Origin: JAGLTA01 sp034660735
GTDB lineage: Bacteria > Patescibacteriota > Patescibacteriia > JAACEG01
Direction of reading: 5' to 3'
NCBI GenBank assembly: GCA_034660735.1
Contig: JAYEJQ010000050.1
Coordinates: forward strand, 1-10,904
Length of the DNA: 10,904 nucleotides
Shown: positions 1 through 6,416 of the stretch, one piece after another
Numbering within the stretch: the stretch's first letter is position 1
Layout: every line of letters begins with the position of its first letter
The notes under the pieces: model-generated
The model's input: the letters and a program-made list of their open reading frames with translations, nothing else
Database searches by the model: none
What the model was told of the DNA's origin: nothing
Program-made: the position numbers and the translations under genes

Positions 1-10
1 TATTAAACAG

Positions 11-45
11 AGGGGCAGAAGCAATAACTGCCCCTTTTTATTTTG
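11..45 (+). terminator. Intrinsic terminator of an upstream gene
   Basis: An 8-bp perfect stem (AGGGGCAG at 11-18 pairing with CTGCCCCT at 28-35) with a 9-nt loop is followed by a T-rich run. This is the classic rho-independent shape, and it stands out as GC-rich in very AT-rich DNA. It should end a transcript entering from the left, so the genes that follow need their own promoter. Confidence 0.88.
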
Positions 46-70
46 GTGTTTTATTTTTTTATGCTACAAT
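43..70 (+). promoter_or_regulatory. Putative promoter for the four-helix gene and T4SS-like operon
   Basis: TTGGTG (43-48) lies 16 nt before TACAAT (65-70), and the -10 is extended by TG at 62-63 (TGCTACAAT). It falls right after the terminator at 11-45, where a new promoter is expected. A very similar extended -10 (TGCTATAAT) precedes gltX at the other end of the window. The predicted transcription start is near base 77, at the outer edge of the inverted repeat. The -35 match is only partial. Confidence 0.5.
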
Positions 71-76
71 CAAAAT

Positions 77-107
77 AAATCAAAAATCAAATCTCAAAAT
101 GCAAAAT
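77..107 (+). repeat. Left arm of the bipartite inverted repeat
   Basis: Two blocks, 77-94 and 96-107, are exact reverse complements of 509-526 and 476-487. The inner block contains the ATG (99-101) of the four-helix gene. Confidence 0.85.
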
Positions 108-476
108 GACAGAGAAAAATTCAAAATGGATTTTATAAAAAGGTTAATAGTTTTTTCAATTAAAATTATTAAATTCAGCGAAACATTAAGAAGCAATAAA
201 ATATTTTATTCAATAATAGATCAACTTGTCAGATGCTCAACTTCAATCGGTGCGAATGTAGTAGAGGCTAAATCATCGCATTCTAAAAAAGATTATATAA
301 AATTTTTTGAAATCGCGTTAAAATCATCTAACGAAACAAAATATTGGTTGATTATTATAAAAGAATTAAAATTGAAATTAGAAATAATGGATAAATCAGA
401 CGAATTGCTTAATGAAACAATAGAAATATCTAAGATACTCGCTTCAAGCGTTTTAACCCTTAAGGGAAAGAAATGA
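99..476 (+). CDS. Four-helix bundle protein (23S rRNA intervening-sequence protein family)
   Basis: 125-aa protein with the family hallmarks: an N-terminal helix with a basic/aromatic start (DFIKRLIVFS, residues 11-20), the core motif SIGANVVEAKSSHSKKDY (49-66), then FFEIALKSSNETKYWL (69-84) and a last amphipathic helix (about 97-117). This is close to full length for the family. Members form small four-helix bundles that assemble into pentamers; related proteins are encoded in 23S rRNA intervening sequences and in diversity-generating retroelements (Avd). The molecular role of stand-alone copies is not known. No Shine-Dalgarno is visible, and Met10 (base 126) is an alternative start. The start codon and the TGA stop both lie in the flanking inverted repeats. 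It is co-directional with prgI and probably shares its promoter. Confidence 0.87.
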   Translation: MQNDREKFKMDFIKRLIVFSIKIIKFSETLRSNKIFYSIIDQLVRCSTSIGANVVEAKSSHSKKDYIKFFEIALKSSNETKYWLIIIKELKLKLEIMDKSDELLNETIEISKILASSVLTLKGKK

Positions 477-526
477 TTTTGCATTTTTTATTACATTTTG
501 ATTTTTGAAGATTTGATTTTTGATTT
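476..526 (+). repeat. Right arm of the bipartite inverted repeat
   Basis: Blocks 476-487 and 509-526 are exact reverse complements of 96-107 and 77-94. The 21 bases between them have no left-arm counterpart and look like a partial duplication of the arm (ATTTTGATTTTTGA style). The arm ends 8 bases before the prgI ATG. Confidence 0.85.
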
Positions 527-534
527 GTTATATT

Positions 535-963
535 ATGAAACAATTCGTTGTTCCACAATTTATCAGTGTTGAATCTAAAATTTTAGGTCCGATTACTGTG
601 CGCCAGTTTGTTATGCTGATGGTTGCCCTTCTTTCTTCAATAGTAATTTATAAATTTGCCGATTTTACGTTGTTTCTTGCTTTGTCGGTTTTTGTGTTCG
701 GAATAGCAGGCGTTTTCGGTTTTATGAAAGTCAATGGTCGCCCAATTCATTATTTTCTGTTGAATTTTATCCAGAATTTAATGACTCCGAATAGAAGAGT
801 GTGGTGCAAGGATTTCAGCATCAGAGAAATTAGGAGCAGGATTAAAAAGGACAAAAAAGAAGATGCTGTTATTCCGACTGTAAATAGATTAAAGAAATCA
901 AAATTGTCAGAGTTGTCTTTAGTAATTGATACCGGCGGAAGATATCAAGGAGAGCGAGAATAA
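535..963 (+). CDS. PrgI-family membrane protein of a T4SS-like operon
   Basis: 142-aa protein matching the PrgI family (small membrane proteins encoded beside VirB4 in conjugative and type IV secretion loci of Gram-positive bacteria and Patescibacteria). It opens with the typical FVVPQFISVESKILGPITVRQF segment (residues 4-25, quoted only in outline: VPQF..., KI.GP.T.RQF). Two membrane helices follow at about 23-40 and 43-64, then the conserved cytoplasmic start NGRP (67-70) and a highly basic tail (94-115). It probably forms part of the membrane channel. ATG 535 is chosen over the in-frame TTG at 520 because the family motif starts right after it and TTG 520 lies in the repeat arm. No Shine-Dalgarno is present. 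The TAA stop touches the start of the next repeat. Confidence 0.85.
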   Translation: MKQFVVPQFISVESKILGPITVRQFVMLMVALLSSIVIYKFADFTLFLALSVFVFGIAGVFGFMKVNGRPIHYFLLNFIQNLMTPNRRVWCKDFSIREIRSRIKKDKKEDAVIPTVNRLKKSKLSELSLVIDTGGRYQGERE

Positions 964-1103
964 TTTCCAATTTGCAATTATCAATTTAACAATCAATTAT
1001 CAATTCCGATTTTTTAAAAAATAATTATAACTATTTTTTGAATAATTAAAAATTATAGAATTGGAAATTCATTGCAAATTGCCAAATTGATAATTGCAAA
1101 TTT
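962..1103 (+). repeat. Large imperfect palindrome between prgI and the traC-like gene
   Basis: A 19-bp perfect inverted repeat (969-987 against 1084-1102) forms the outer stem. A second arm pair, AATTTCCAATT (962-972) against 1059-1069, overlaps it, and shorter CAAT-type blocks continue inward. The centre is pure AT (1008-1055). The stretch has no gene. It resembles an ORF-less (MITE-like) version of the element at 77-526, although the arm sequences differ. As RNA it could fold into a long hairpin within the operon transcript. Confidence 0.75.
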
Positions 1104-1132
1104 ATAAAGATTTTTATTTTTTAACTTTAAAT

Positions 1133-1801
1133 ATGCCAGCTAAAAAAAATGTTAGAAAAACAACTCAAGAGTATCTTAGTATCGCCGAAATAAAGGAAGA
1201 TTGCGTGATCCGCAAAGATGGAACTCTGTCCGCGGTTGTTATGGTTTCAAGCATTAATTTTGCTTTAAAGTCGGCAGAAGAACAGGATGCTATTATTCAA
1301 GGGTATGTAAATTTTTTAAATTCTATTGATTTTCCACTGCAAATTGTTATTCAGTCAAGAAAGTTGGTTATTAATCCGTATTTAGAAAAATTAAGGCGTC
1401 TTCAAAAAGAGCAGACTAATGATCTATTAAGAATGCAGACAGGAGAATATTTGGATTATATCGCGGAGCTTGTAAAGATGGGTCAGATTATGACTAAGAA
1501 ATTTTATATAGTTATTTCTTACTCTGTTTTTACGGGAAAGAGCAAAGGATTTACAAGCAGGCTGATCGAGGCTTTCATGCCAGCCAAGATTGTTAAAATA
1601 AAACAAGATCTTTTTTTGAAACGGCGCAAGGATTTAATGTTAAGAGTTAATAACGTAATTTCTGGATTAAGCAGTATGAGTTTGAATTCTGTTTTATTAG
1701 ACACTCAAAGTTTAATTGAACTTTATTATAATATTTATAATCCTATCACTGCGCCGAACCAGTCACTGCCGAATTTACAGGAATTAAAAGTTGAGAAATA
1801 A
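1133..1801 (+). CDS. TraC-like protein (VirB4 N-terminal-like) of the T4SS-like operon
   Basis: 222-aa soluble protein resembling the N-terminal region of TraC/VirB4 ATPases. It begins with a basic tail, then EYLSIAEIKEDCVIRKDG (residues 11-28), a beta-rich part with INFALKSAEEQDAI (39-52), and the conserved FLNSIDFPLQIVIQSRKL (60-77). A charged helical stretch (about 84-118) and KKFYIVISYS follow. No Walker motifs are present, so it is not an ATPase itself. This separate small TraC-like gene just before virB4 is a recurring layout in Patescibacteria genomes (from general knowledge). ATG 1133 is preferred to the in-frame TTG at 1094, which lies inside the palindrome. No Shine-Dalgarno is visible. 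Its likely role is as a structural partner of the VirB4 ATPase downstream. Confidence 0.78.
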   Translation: MPAKKNVRKTTQEYLSIAEIKEDCVIRKDGTLSAVVMVSSINFALKSAEEQDAIIQGYVNFLNSIDFPLQIVIQSRKLVINPYLEKLRRLQKEQTNDLLRMQTGEYLDYIAELVKMGQIMTKKFYIVISYSVFTGKSKGFTSRLIEAFMPAKIVKIKQDLFLKRRKDLMLRVNNVISGLSSMSLNSVLLDTQSLIELYYNIYNPITAPNQSLPNLQELKVEK

Positions 1802-1825
1802 AGTAATAAAATAATATTTTTTTAA

Positions 1826-1851
1826 TTTTTCATTTTTACTTTTTAATTTGA
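1826..1851 (+). repeat. 26-nt direct repeat, copy 1 (before virB4)
   Basis: Identical over 26 nt to 3784-3809. It ends three bases before the virB4 ATG. It is T-rich on this strand (core CATTTTTACTTTTTAATTTG). No hairpin partner is seen nearby. It may be a solitary arm of the same AT-rich repeat style seen upstream, or a leader element. Confidence 0.8.
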
Positions 1852-1854
1852 AAT

Positions 1855-3756
1855 ATGTTTAAACCAAGCGATATACAAAAACAAGAAGACGAATTGGCAA
1901 AGAAGAAAAAACAAGGCGAAAATTTAAGTTTTTCAAAAAAACAGAAAAAAGAATATGAGCAGGCTAAGACAGAGAAGGTTTTATTAGAGGAAGAAAAAGT
2001 TTACCGCCGAGGCATAGTCACGGTTAAAGATATTATAGCTCCTGCGGCAATGGAAGTTAAGGCAGCTTTTTTGCGTCTTGGAAATAAATATATCCGCACG
2101 CTGTTTGTAATGGAATATCCGCGTTATATCTCAGTCGGATGGTTTTCTCCGATTATTAATTTTAGTTCAACTCTTGATATTAGTATGTTTTTTATTCCAA
2201 TTGAAGCAGGAGTTATTTTGAAACAGTTGAGAAATCAAGCTGGAAATATAGAAGCTCAGTTAGTTGCTGATGCTGAGAAAGGGTCTCCGCGCGATCCTTT
2301 GCGCGAGACGGCTTTGCGGGATGTGGAAAAATTAAGGGATGACCTGACTCAAGGGATAGAGCATTTTTTTCAATTTTCGCTTTATATTACTATTTACGCG
2401 GACAATCCTAAGCAGTTAGACCAGGCAACCGAAGACATAGAGGGAATTTTAGGATCTAAATTAGTTATAAGCAAGCGAGTTCTGTATCAAGCAGAGCAGG
2501 GATTTAATTCTTCGGTGCCGATAGGCGATGATCAATTGAATATTCCTTTTAATATGAATTCCAGCCCGTGCGCGTCTTCTTTCCCTTTTATGTCATCAGA
2601 TCTTAGTTCGGACGATGGAATTTTATACGGCATTAACAGGCATAATAACAGTTTGATTTTATTTGATCGCTTCTCTTTGCAAAACGCCAATATGGTGGTT
2701 TTCGCTACTTCAGGAGCTGGAAAAAGTTACGCTATTAAATTAGAGATATTAAGAAGTATGATGTTTGGGACTGATGTGATAGTTATTGATCCTGAGAGAG
2801 AATATAAACATTTAAGCGAATCTATGGGTGGAACATATATTGATATTTCGTTGAATGCGGAAGAAAAGATTAACCCTTTTGACTTGCCTAATGCTTTTAT
2901 GGAAGATGTTAAGACAGGGGATATTATTAGGAGTACAGTCATAACCGTCAAAGGGCTGACTAAAATAATGTTTGGAGATTTGACGCATCAAGAGGATTCT
3001 TTAATGGATCGCGCGCTAATAGAAACTTACGCTAAAAAAGACATAACTCCAGAATGCGATTTAAACAGAGTGGAAATGCCTTTATTACAAGACTTACAGG
3101 AGATTTTAGAAAGAATGGAGGGAGCGAAAGATCTTCTTTTGCGGTTGAAAAAATATACAGAAGGAACATTTTCAGGACTATTAAACAACTATACTAATAT
3201 TGATATGAACAACCAATTGGTTGTATTCTCCGTCCGCGATTTAGAAGATGAATTAAAACCGATGGCTATTTATGTGATTATAAATTATATTTGGAATGTA
3301 GTAAGGTCAAAGACTAAAAAAAGAATGTTAATAATTGACGAGGCGTGGTGGCTGATGCAGAGGGAAGATTCGGCGAGATTTATTTTTGCTTTAGTTAAAC
3401 GATGCCGCAAGTATTATCTTGGTATCACAACTATTACGCAAGACGTCAATGATTTTCTCGTTTCTCCTTATGGTAAGGCGATTGTTAATAATTCAGCGCT
3501 TCAGTTGTTGCTGAAACAGTCGCCCGCGGCGATTGAATTAGTGCAAAAAACTTTTATGCTTACCGAAGGCGAGCGATACCTATTATTAGAAAGCGGAGTA
3601 GGCGAGGGAATATTTTTTGCCGGCAAGAAGCACGCTGCCATAAAAGTCGTTGCTTCTTATGTTGAGGACCAGATAATCACTTCCGACCCAAGGCAGCTAT
3701 TAGAGATAGAGGAGGCAAAAAAGGAGTTTGAGGAAGAGAAAGGAGAAGAAAAATAA
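1855..3756 (+). CDS. virB4: VirB4/TraC-family conjugation or type IV secretion ATPase
   Basis: 633-aa cytoplasmic ATPase that would energise transfer through a type IV secretion-like channel. Residues 1-55 are a Lys/Glu-rich, probably coiled-coil extension. The VirB4 N-terminal part covers about 56-240. The RecA-like motor follows: Walker A TSGAGKS (285-291, Lys290); the aspartate-rich strand DVIVIDPEREY; Walker B MLIIDEAWWLM (491-501, Asp495, Glu496); then TTITQDVNDFL and IVNNSALQLLLKQS, the late VirB4 motifs. All key residues are present, so it should be active. The C-terminus is a charged helix. It lies 53 bases after the TraC-like gene with no Shine-Dalgarno, and is probably co-transcribed. 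No relaxase, VirD4 or VirB6 gene lies in the window, so the exact machine (conjugation, DNA uptake or protein export) cannot be told. Confidence 0.93.
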   Translation: MFKPSDIQKQEDELAKKKKQGENLSFSKKQKKEYEQAKTEKVLLEEEKVYRRGIVTVKDIIAPAAMEVKAAFLRLGNKYIRTLFVMEYPRYISVGWFSPIINFSSTLDISMFFIPIEAGVILKQLRNQAGNIEAQLVADAEKGSPRDPLRETALRDVEKLRDDLTQGIEHFFQFSLYITIYADNPKQLDQATEDIEGILGSKLVISKRVLYQAEQGFNSSVPIGDDQLNIPFNMNSSPCASSFPFMSSDLSSDDGILYGINRHNNSLILFDRFSLQNANMVVFATSGAGKSYAIKLEILRSMMFGTDVIVIDPEREYKHLSESMGGTYIDISLNAEEKINPFDLPNAFMEDVKTGDIIRSTVITVKGLTKIMFGDLTHQEDSLMDRALIETYAKKDITPECDLNRVEMPLLQDLQEILERMEGAKDLLLRLKKYTEGTFSGLLNNYTNIDMNNQLVVFSVRDLEDELKPMAIYVIINYIWNVVRSKTKKRMLIIDEAWWLMQREDSARFIFALVKRCRKYYLGITTITQDVNDFLVSPYGKAIVNNSALQLLLKQSPAAIELVQKTFMLTEGERYLLLESGVGEGIFFAGKKHAAIKVVASYVEDQIITSDPRQLLEIEEAKKEFEEEKGEEK

Positions 3757-3783
3757 TTATTATAGTAAATCATTAGTTTTTAC

Positions 3784-3809
3784 TTTTTCATTTTTACTTT
3801 TTAATTTGA
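3784..3809 (+). repeat. 26-nt direct repeat, copy 2 (before the NTF2-like gene)
   Basis: Exact copy of 1826-1851, again just upstream of a start codon (ATG at 3816). Here the block TTTTTACTTTTT is also tandemly doubled (3777-3788 and 3791-3802, period 14). Confidence 0.8.
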
Positions 3810-3815
3810 TAACTT

Positions 3816-4403
3816 ATGTCTAAAAAATTTATTTTAAAAATCGTTTTAATCGTTTTTGTTGTATTTATTTTATTTATAGCGTTTTTTTGGTTTTTTTATA
3901 ATAATCAAGAAAATTTTGTTGCTAATAATAATGAAACAACGAATAAGCAGAATTATGGCTCTTTAAATAGAAATAATAATGTTGGCAGCGGAGTTAACCA
4001 GCAGAACGGCGAGGTTAATCGTGCTGCTGATTTTACAATCATAGCCAATATTACAGCTGAAAAGTTCGGCAGTTATTCTTCGGATACTCATAATTTTGAA
4101 AATTTGCGCGATATGCAAGACCTAATGACTGATAGAATGAAACAATGGACAGATGATTTTATAGATAATTTGTCAATTGACAACTCGCTGCCGCAAGAAT
4201 ATTACGGCGTTACGACCAGGGCATTATCTGTTAAGATAATCAGTCATAACGAAAAACAGGATGTTGAAGTTGTTGTTTCTTGCCAAAAAGAAGAAATAAA
4301 GGGCAGAGATAATCCGATTAGCAAAATAAAATATCAGGACGCAAGGATAAAAATGCTTTATGTTAATGAAAAATGGATTGTTGACGAGTTGCAATGGGAG
4401 TAA
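3816..4403 (+). CDS. Single-pass membrane protein with possible NTF2/VirB8-like domain
   Basis: 195-aa protein with one N-terminal membrane helix (residues about 7-28) after a short basic tail (SKK), so the rest should lie outside the cytoplasm. Residues 29-64 are an Asn/Gln/Gly-rich low-complexity linker. The folded part (about 72-195) begins with an amphipathic region containing ITAEKFGSYSSD and ends with ARIKMLYVNEKWIVDELQWE (176-195), a strand pattern typical of NTF2-like domains, the fold shared by VirB8/TcpC channel proteins. The assignment to that fold is inferred from pattern and context, not proven. As last gene of the T4SS-like operon, 59 bases after virB4, it may be the periplasm/surface-facing partner of the channel. 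No lipobox or cysteine is seen near the N-terminus. Confidence 0.75.
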   Translation: MSKKFILKIVLIVFVVFILFIAFFWFFYNNQENFVANNNETTNKQNYGSLNRNNNVGSGVNQQNGEVNRAADFTIIANITAEKFGSYSSDTHNFENLRDMQDLMTDRMKQWTDDFIDNLSIDNSLPQEYYGVTTRALSVKIISHNEKQDVEVVVSCQKEEIKGRDNPISKIKYQDARIKMLYVNEKWIVDELQWE

Positions 4404-4417
4404 GATAAGCATAAAAT
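4389..4417 (+). promoter_or_regulatory. Possible promoter for the restriction-modification cassette
   Basis: TTGCAA (4389-4394) lies 17 nt before TAAAAT (4412-4417), a 4/6 and 5/6 match. It begins in the last codons of the preceding gene. Transcription would start near 4424 and give a roughly 90-nt leader carrying the hairpin at 4473-4496. In DNA this AT-rich, chance matches are common. Confidence 0.3.
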
Positions 4418-4438
4418 TTTATTACGACAATAAAATTT
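4414..4438 (+). terminator. AT-only hairpin after the T4SS-like operon
   Basis: A 10-bp perfect stem (4414-4423 with 4429-4438) and a 5-nt loop (ACGAC) begin 10 bases after the stop codon and are followed by a T-rich stretch. The stem has no GC pair, so it would be a weak terminator or only an mRNA 3'-end structure. Confidence 0.4.
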
Positions 4439-4472
4439 ATTTTACAGTCTAAATATTTTTAATTGCAGAAAC

Positions 4473-4496
4473 TACCCGTCAATTTGCTGGCGGGTA
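4473..4496 (+). terminator. GC-rich hairpin upstream of mod
   Basis: TACCCGTC (4473-4480) pairs with GGCGGGTA (4489-4496), 8 bp with one G-T wobble, and an 8-nt loop. The tail AATTTATTAAAT is only partly T-rich. It could be the terminator that ends the operon to the left or, if a promoter lies upstream, a structure in the mod leader. It ends 20 bases before the mod ATG. Confidence 0.5.
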
Positions 4497-4516
4497 ATTT
4501 ATTAAATATTATAATT

Positions 4517-6412
4517 ATGGAAAATAAAAATTTAAAAAACAAAATAGACGGAATTTTTAAAAAAGATGAGAGGTTTTGGGATAAGGAAAGAGAGGCTCTT
4601 TTGCGGAACACTATTTCAGATTACGCGGAAAAATCTGACGAGAAATTTTTAGAAATGCTTTTGGCGGACAAAATAGTAAAAGAGCATTTTTTCAAAGAGG
4701 TTGGGAAAATTACTGTTTTTGATAAGGAAAAATTTTTGGCTTATATAAATAATAAAGATTTTTTGGAAAATTCTTACACAAAATTTACTCAAAATATAGG
4801 ATTGACAGACGAGGGGCAATTTTTGAAATCAGCGGGAAAAGTTATTTTGCAGTGGCCTTATAAAGATTGCATTTTGGAGGGCGGGCAGACAAAAGAGGAT
4901 CAAAAAAGAAATGAGATATTTTTTAATGAGATTTTAGAAAAAGACGAAATTGATGTTTTACTAAAACCGAAAGTTTTTGGAAAATTTAAAAAATATTCTT
5001 TGAAAAATAAAAAAGCGACAGGCGAAAAATTTGAAAAATTCACAAGGGACGAAAACGGAACGATAAAAGACAATTTGATTATCAAAGGAAATAATTTAAT
5101 TGTTTTGCATTCGCTAAAAGAGGAATTTGCCGGAAAGGTAAAATTGATTTATATTGACCCGCCGTATAATACCGGAAATGACGGTTTTAAATATAATGAC
5201 AATTTTAATCATTCTTCGTGGCTGACTTTTATGAAAAATAGATTAGAAGTTGCAAGGGATTTATTGGCGGATGACGGGGTTATTTTTGTCCAGTGCGATG
5301 ATAACGAGCAGGCGTATTTGAAAGTTTTAATGGATGAGATTTTTGGGAGAGATAATTTTGTTTGTAATTTTATTTGGAAAGGCAAAAGCGGAGGAGCAAA
5401 TGATAGTAAATATGTTGCTGTCGATCAAGAATATATTTTATGTTTTGGAAAAAAGATTGATAGTTTATTATTTAATATAGACTTAGAAGCAAAAGTTAGC
5501 ACATTATATAATTATGAGGACGAGAACGGTAAATATTCATTAGATAGATTAGATAAGCAAAGCTTAGGATATATTAAAAGTTTGGATTTTACAATTACGA
5601 ATTATGATGGGAAAAAATATAGAGTAGAACATAAAAACAACAATCAAAAAATTGCTCGTTGGAGGTGGTCAAAAAAAACAGTTAAAGAAAGATTCAATGA
5701 ATTAGTTTTTAAAAATGGTAAAGTCTATACAAAGAATTATAAGAAAGATGGATCTATTGCAAGAAGTTTATTAGTAGACGAACGATTTAGTCGGACAAGA
5801 ACTGGAAAAACCGAACATTATGAATTATTTGATGAATATTTATTTAGCAATCCAAAGCCAGAAAATTTATTAAAATATCTTGTATCAATTTCTACTAAAG
5901 AAAACGACATCGTTTTAGATTTTTTTGCTGGTAGCGGGACAAGTGGGGCGGTGGCGCATAAAATGGGACGGCAATATATTTTGGTTGAGCAGATGGATTA
6001 TATAAAAGACTTGCCAGAAGCGAGAATTAAAAAAGTGATTGAAGGCGAACAAGGCGGAATTTCAAAAGCGGTAAATTGGAAAGGCGGAGGCGAATTTGTT
6101 TATATGGAAATGAAAGAATTTAACCAAGAATTTTTATTCGCTGTTAAAAAAGCGAAAAACAAAGAAGATTTAAAGAAAGTTTATAAAGACATAAAAGAAA
6201 AAGCGTTTTTGTCTTATCGTTTTACAGACGAAAGATTTAAGGCAAAAATTTCAGAATTTGATGATTTGGATTTGAACGAGCAAAAACAAGTCTTAGCGGA
6301 AATTTTAGACAAGAATTTATTATATTTAAGCTATTCCGAAATGGAAGACGCAACATATAAAATTAACAAAAAAGATATTGAGATAAATGATAATTTTTAT
6401 AATGAGGAATAA
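4517..6412 (+). CDS. mod: Type III restriction-modification methyltransferase (Mod)
   Basis: 631-aa DNA methyltransferase of the beta class: motif IV comes before motif I. Residues about 110-150 hold the type III Mod signature PYKDCILEGGQTKEDQKRNE. Catalytic motif IV is DPPYNTG (214-220), and the SAM-binding motif I is DFFAGSGT (468-475). A target-recognition region lies between them (about 290-440) and a C-terminal region beyond 490. It should methylate adenine (N6) in a short asymmetric site, protecting host DNA and giving specificity to Res. All catalytic residues are present and length is normal. ATG 4517 is chosen because an in-frame TTG at 4463 would put the GC hairpin inside the gene. 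The target-recognition region reads as more AT-rich than the flanks, which suggests a swapped specificity domain. Confidence 0.94.
   Translation: MENKNLKNKIDGIFKKDERFWDKEREALLRNTISDYAEKSDEKFLEMLLADKIVKEHFFKEVGKITVFDKEKFLAYINNKDFLENSYTKFTQNIGLTDEGQFLKSAGKVILQWPYKDCILEGGQTKEDQKRNEIFFNEILEKDEIDVLLKPKVFGKFKKYSLKNKKATGEKFEKFTRDENGTIKDNLIIKGNNLIVLHSLKEEFAGKVKLIYIDPPYNTGNDGFKYNDNFNHSSWLTFMKNRLEVARDLLADDGVIFVQCDDNEQAYLKVLMDEIFGRDNFVCNFIWKGKSGGANDSKYVAVDQEYILCFGKKIDSLLFNIDLEAKVSTLYNYEDENGKYSLDRLDKQSLGYIKSLDFTITNYDGKKYRVEHKNNNQKIARWRWSKKTVKERFNELVFKNGKVYTKNYKKDGSIARSLLVDERFSRTRTGKTEHYELFDEYLFSNPKPENLLKYLVSISTKENDIVLDFFAGSGTSGAVAHKMGRQYILVEQMDYIKDLPEARIKKVIEGEQGGISKAVNWKGGGEFVYMEMKEFNQEFLFAVKKAKNKEDLKKVYKDIKEKAFLSYRFTDERFKAKISEFDDLDLNEQKQVLAEILDKNLLYLSYSEMEDATYKINKKDIEINDNFYNEE
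6404..6408 (+). promoter_or_regulatory. Shine-Dalgarno that sets the protease start
   Basis: GAGGA at 6404-6408, 8 nt before ATG 6417, is one of only two clear Shine-Dalgarno sequences in the window. It lies inside the last codons of mod and favours ATG 6417 over the in-frame ATGs at 6387 and 6402. It implies translational coupling to mod. Confidence 0.65.
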
Positions 6413-6416
6413 TAAT

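Larger units (their letters stand above)
77..526 (+). mobile_element. Putative IVP-type element: four-helix gene bracketed by inverted repeats
   Basis: The outer 18 bp are perfect inverted repeats (77-94 against 509-526). A second perfect 12-bp pair lies inside (96-107 against 476-487). The right arm carries about 21 extra bases between the two blocks. The ORF begins and ends inside the inner blocks, so gene and repeats form one unit. The family is known from intervening sequences in 23S rRNA, whose ends also pair into a stem; the same layout occurs here in a protein-gene context. No transposase and no clear target-site duplication is seen, so mobility is inferred. Confidence 0.55.

Noticed and set aside
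293..484. Minus-strand ORFs here and at 1519-1704, 2727-2951, 4224-4412, 4900-5085, 6326-6646 and 8210-8449
   Set aside because: Each lies opposite a well-supported gene, has no recognisable domain and shows biased residue use (Ile/Leu/Phe/Ser/Asn) expected from the antisense of AT-rich coding DNA.
77..526. A transposon with transposase, or a diversity-generating retroelement (Avd-like gene)
   Set aside because: There is no transposase, reverse transcriptase, template repeat or clear target-site duplication; only the small helical gene and the arms are present.
4510..4515. Perfect TATAAT just before the mod ATG
   Set aside because: It ends one base before the start codon, so transcription would begin inside the gene. 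No -35 or extended -10 supports it.
5671..5678. A8 tract in mod as a phase-variation switch
   Set aside because: Runs of 7-8 A are frequent throughout this AT-rich DNA (for example in res), and the reading frame is intact. There is no longer tetranucleotide or pentanucleotide repeat of the kind used by phase-variable mod genes.
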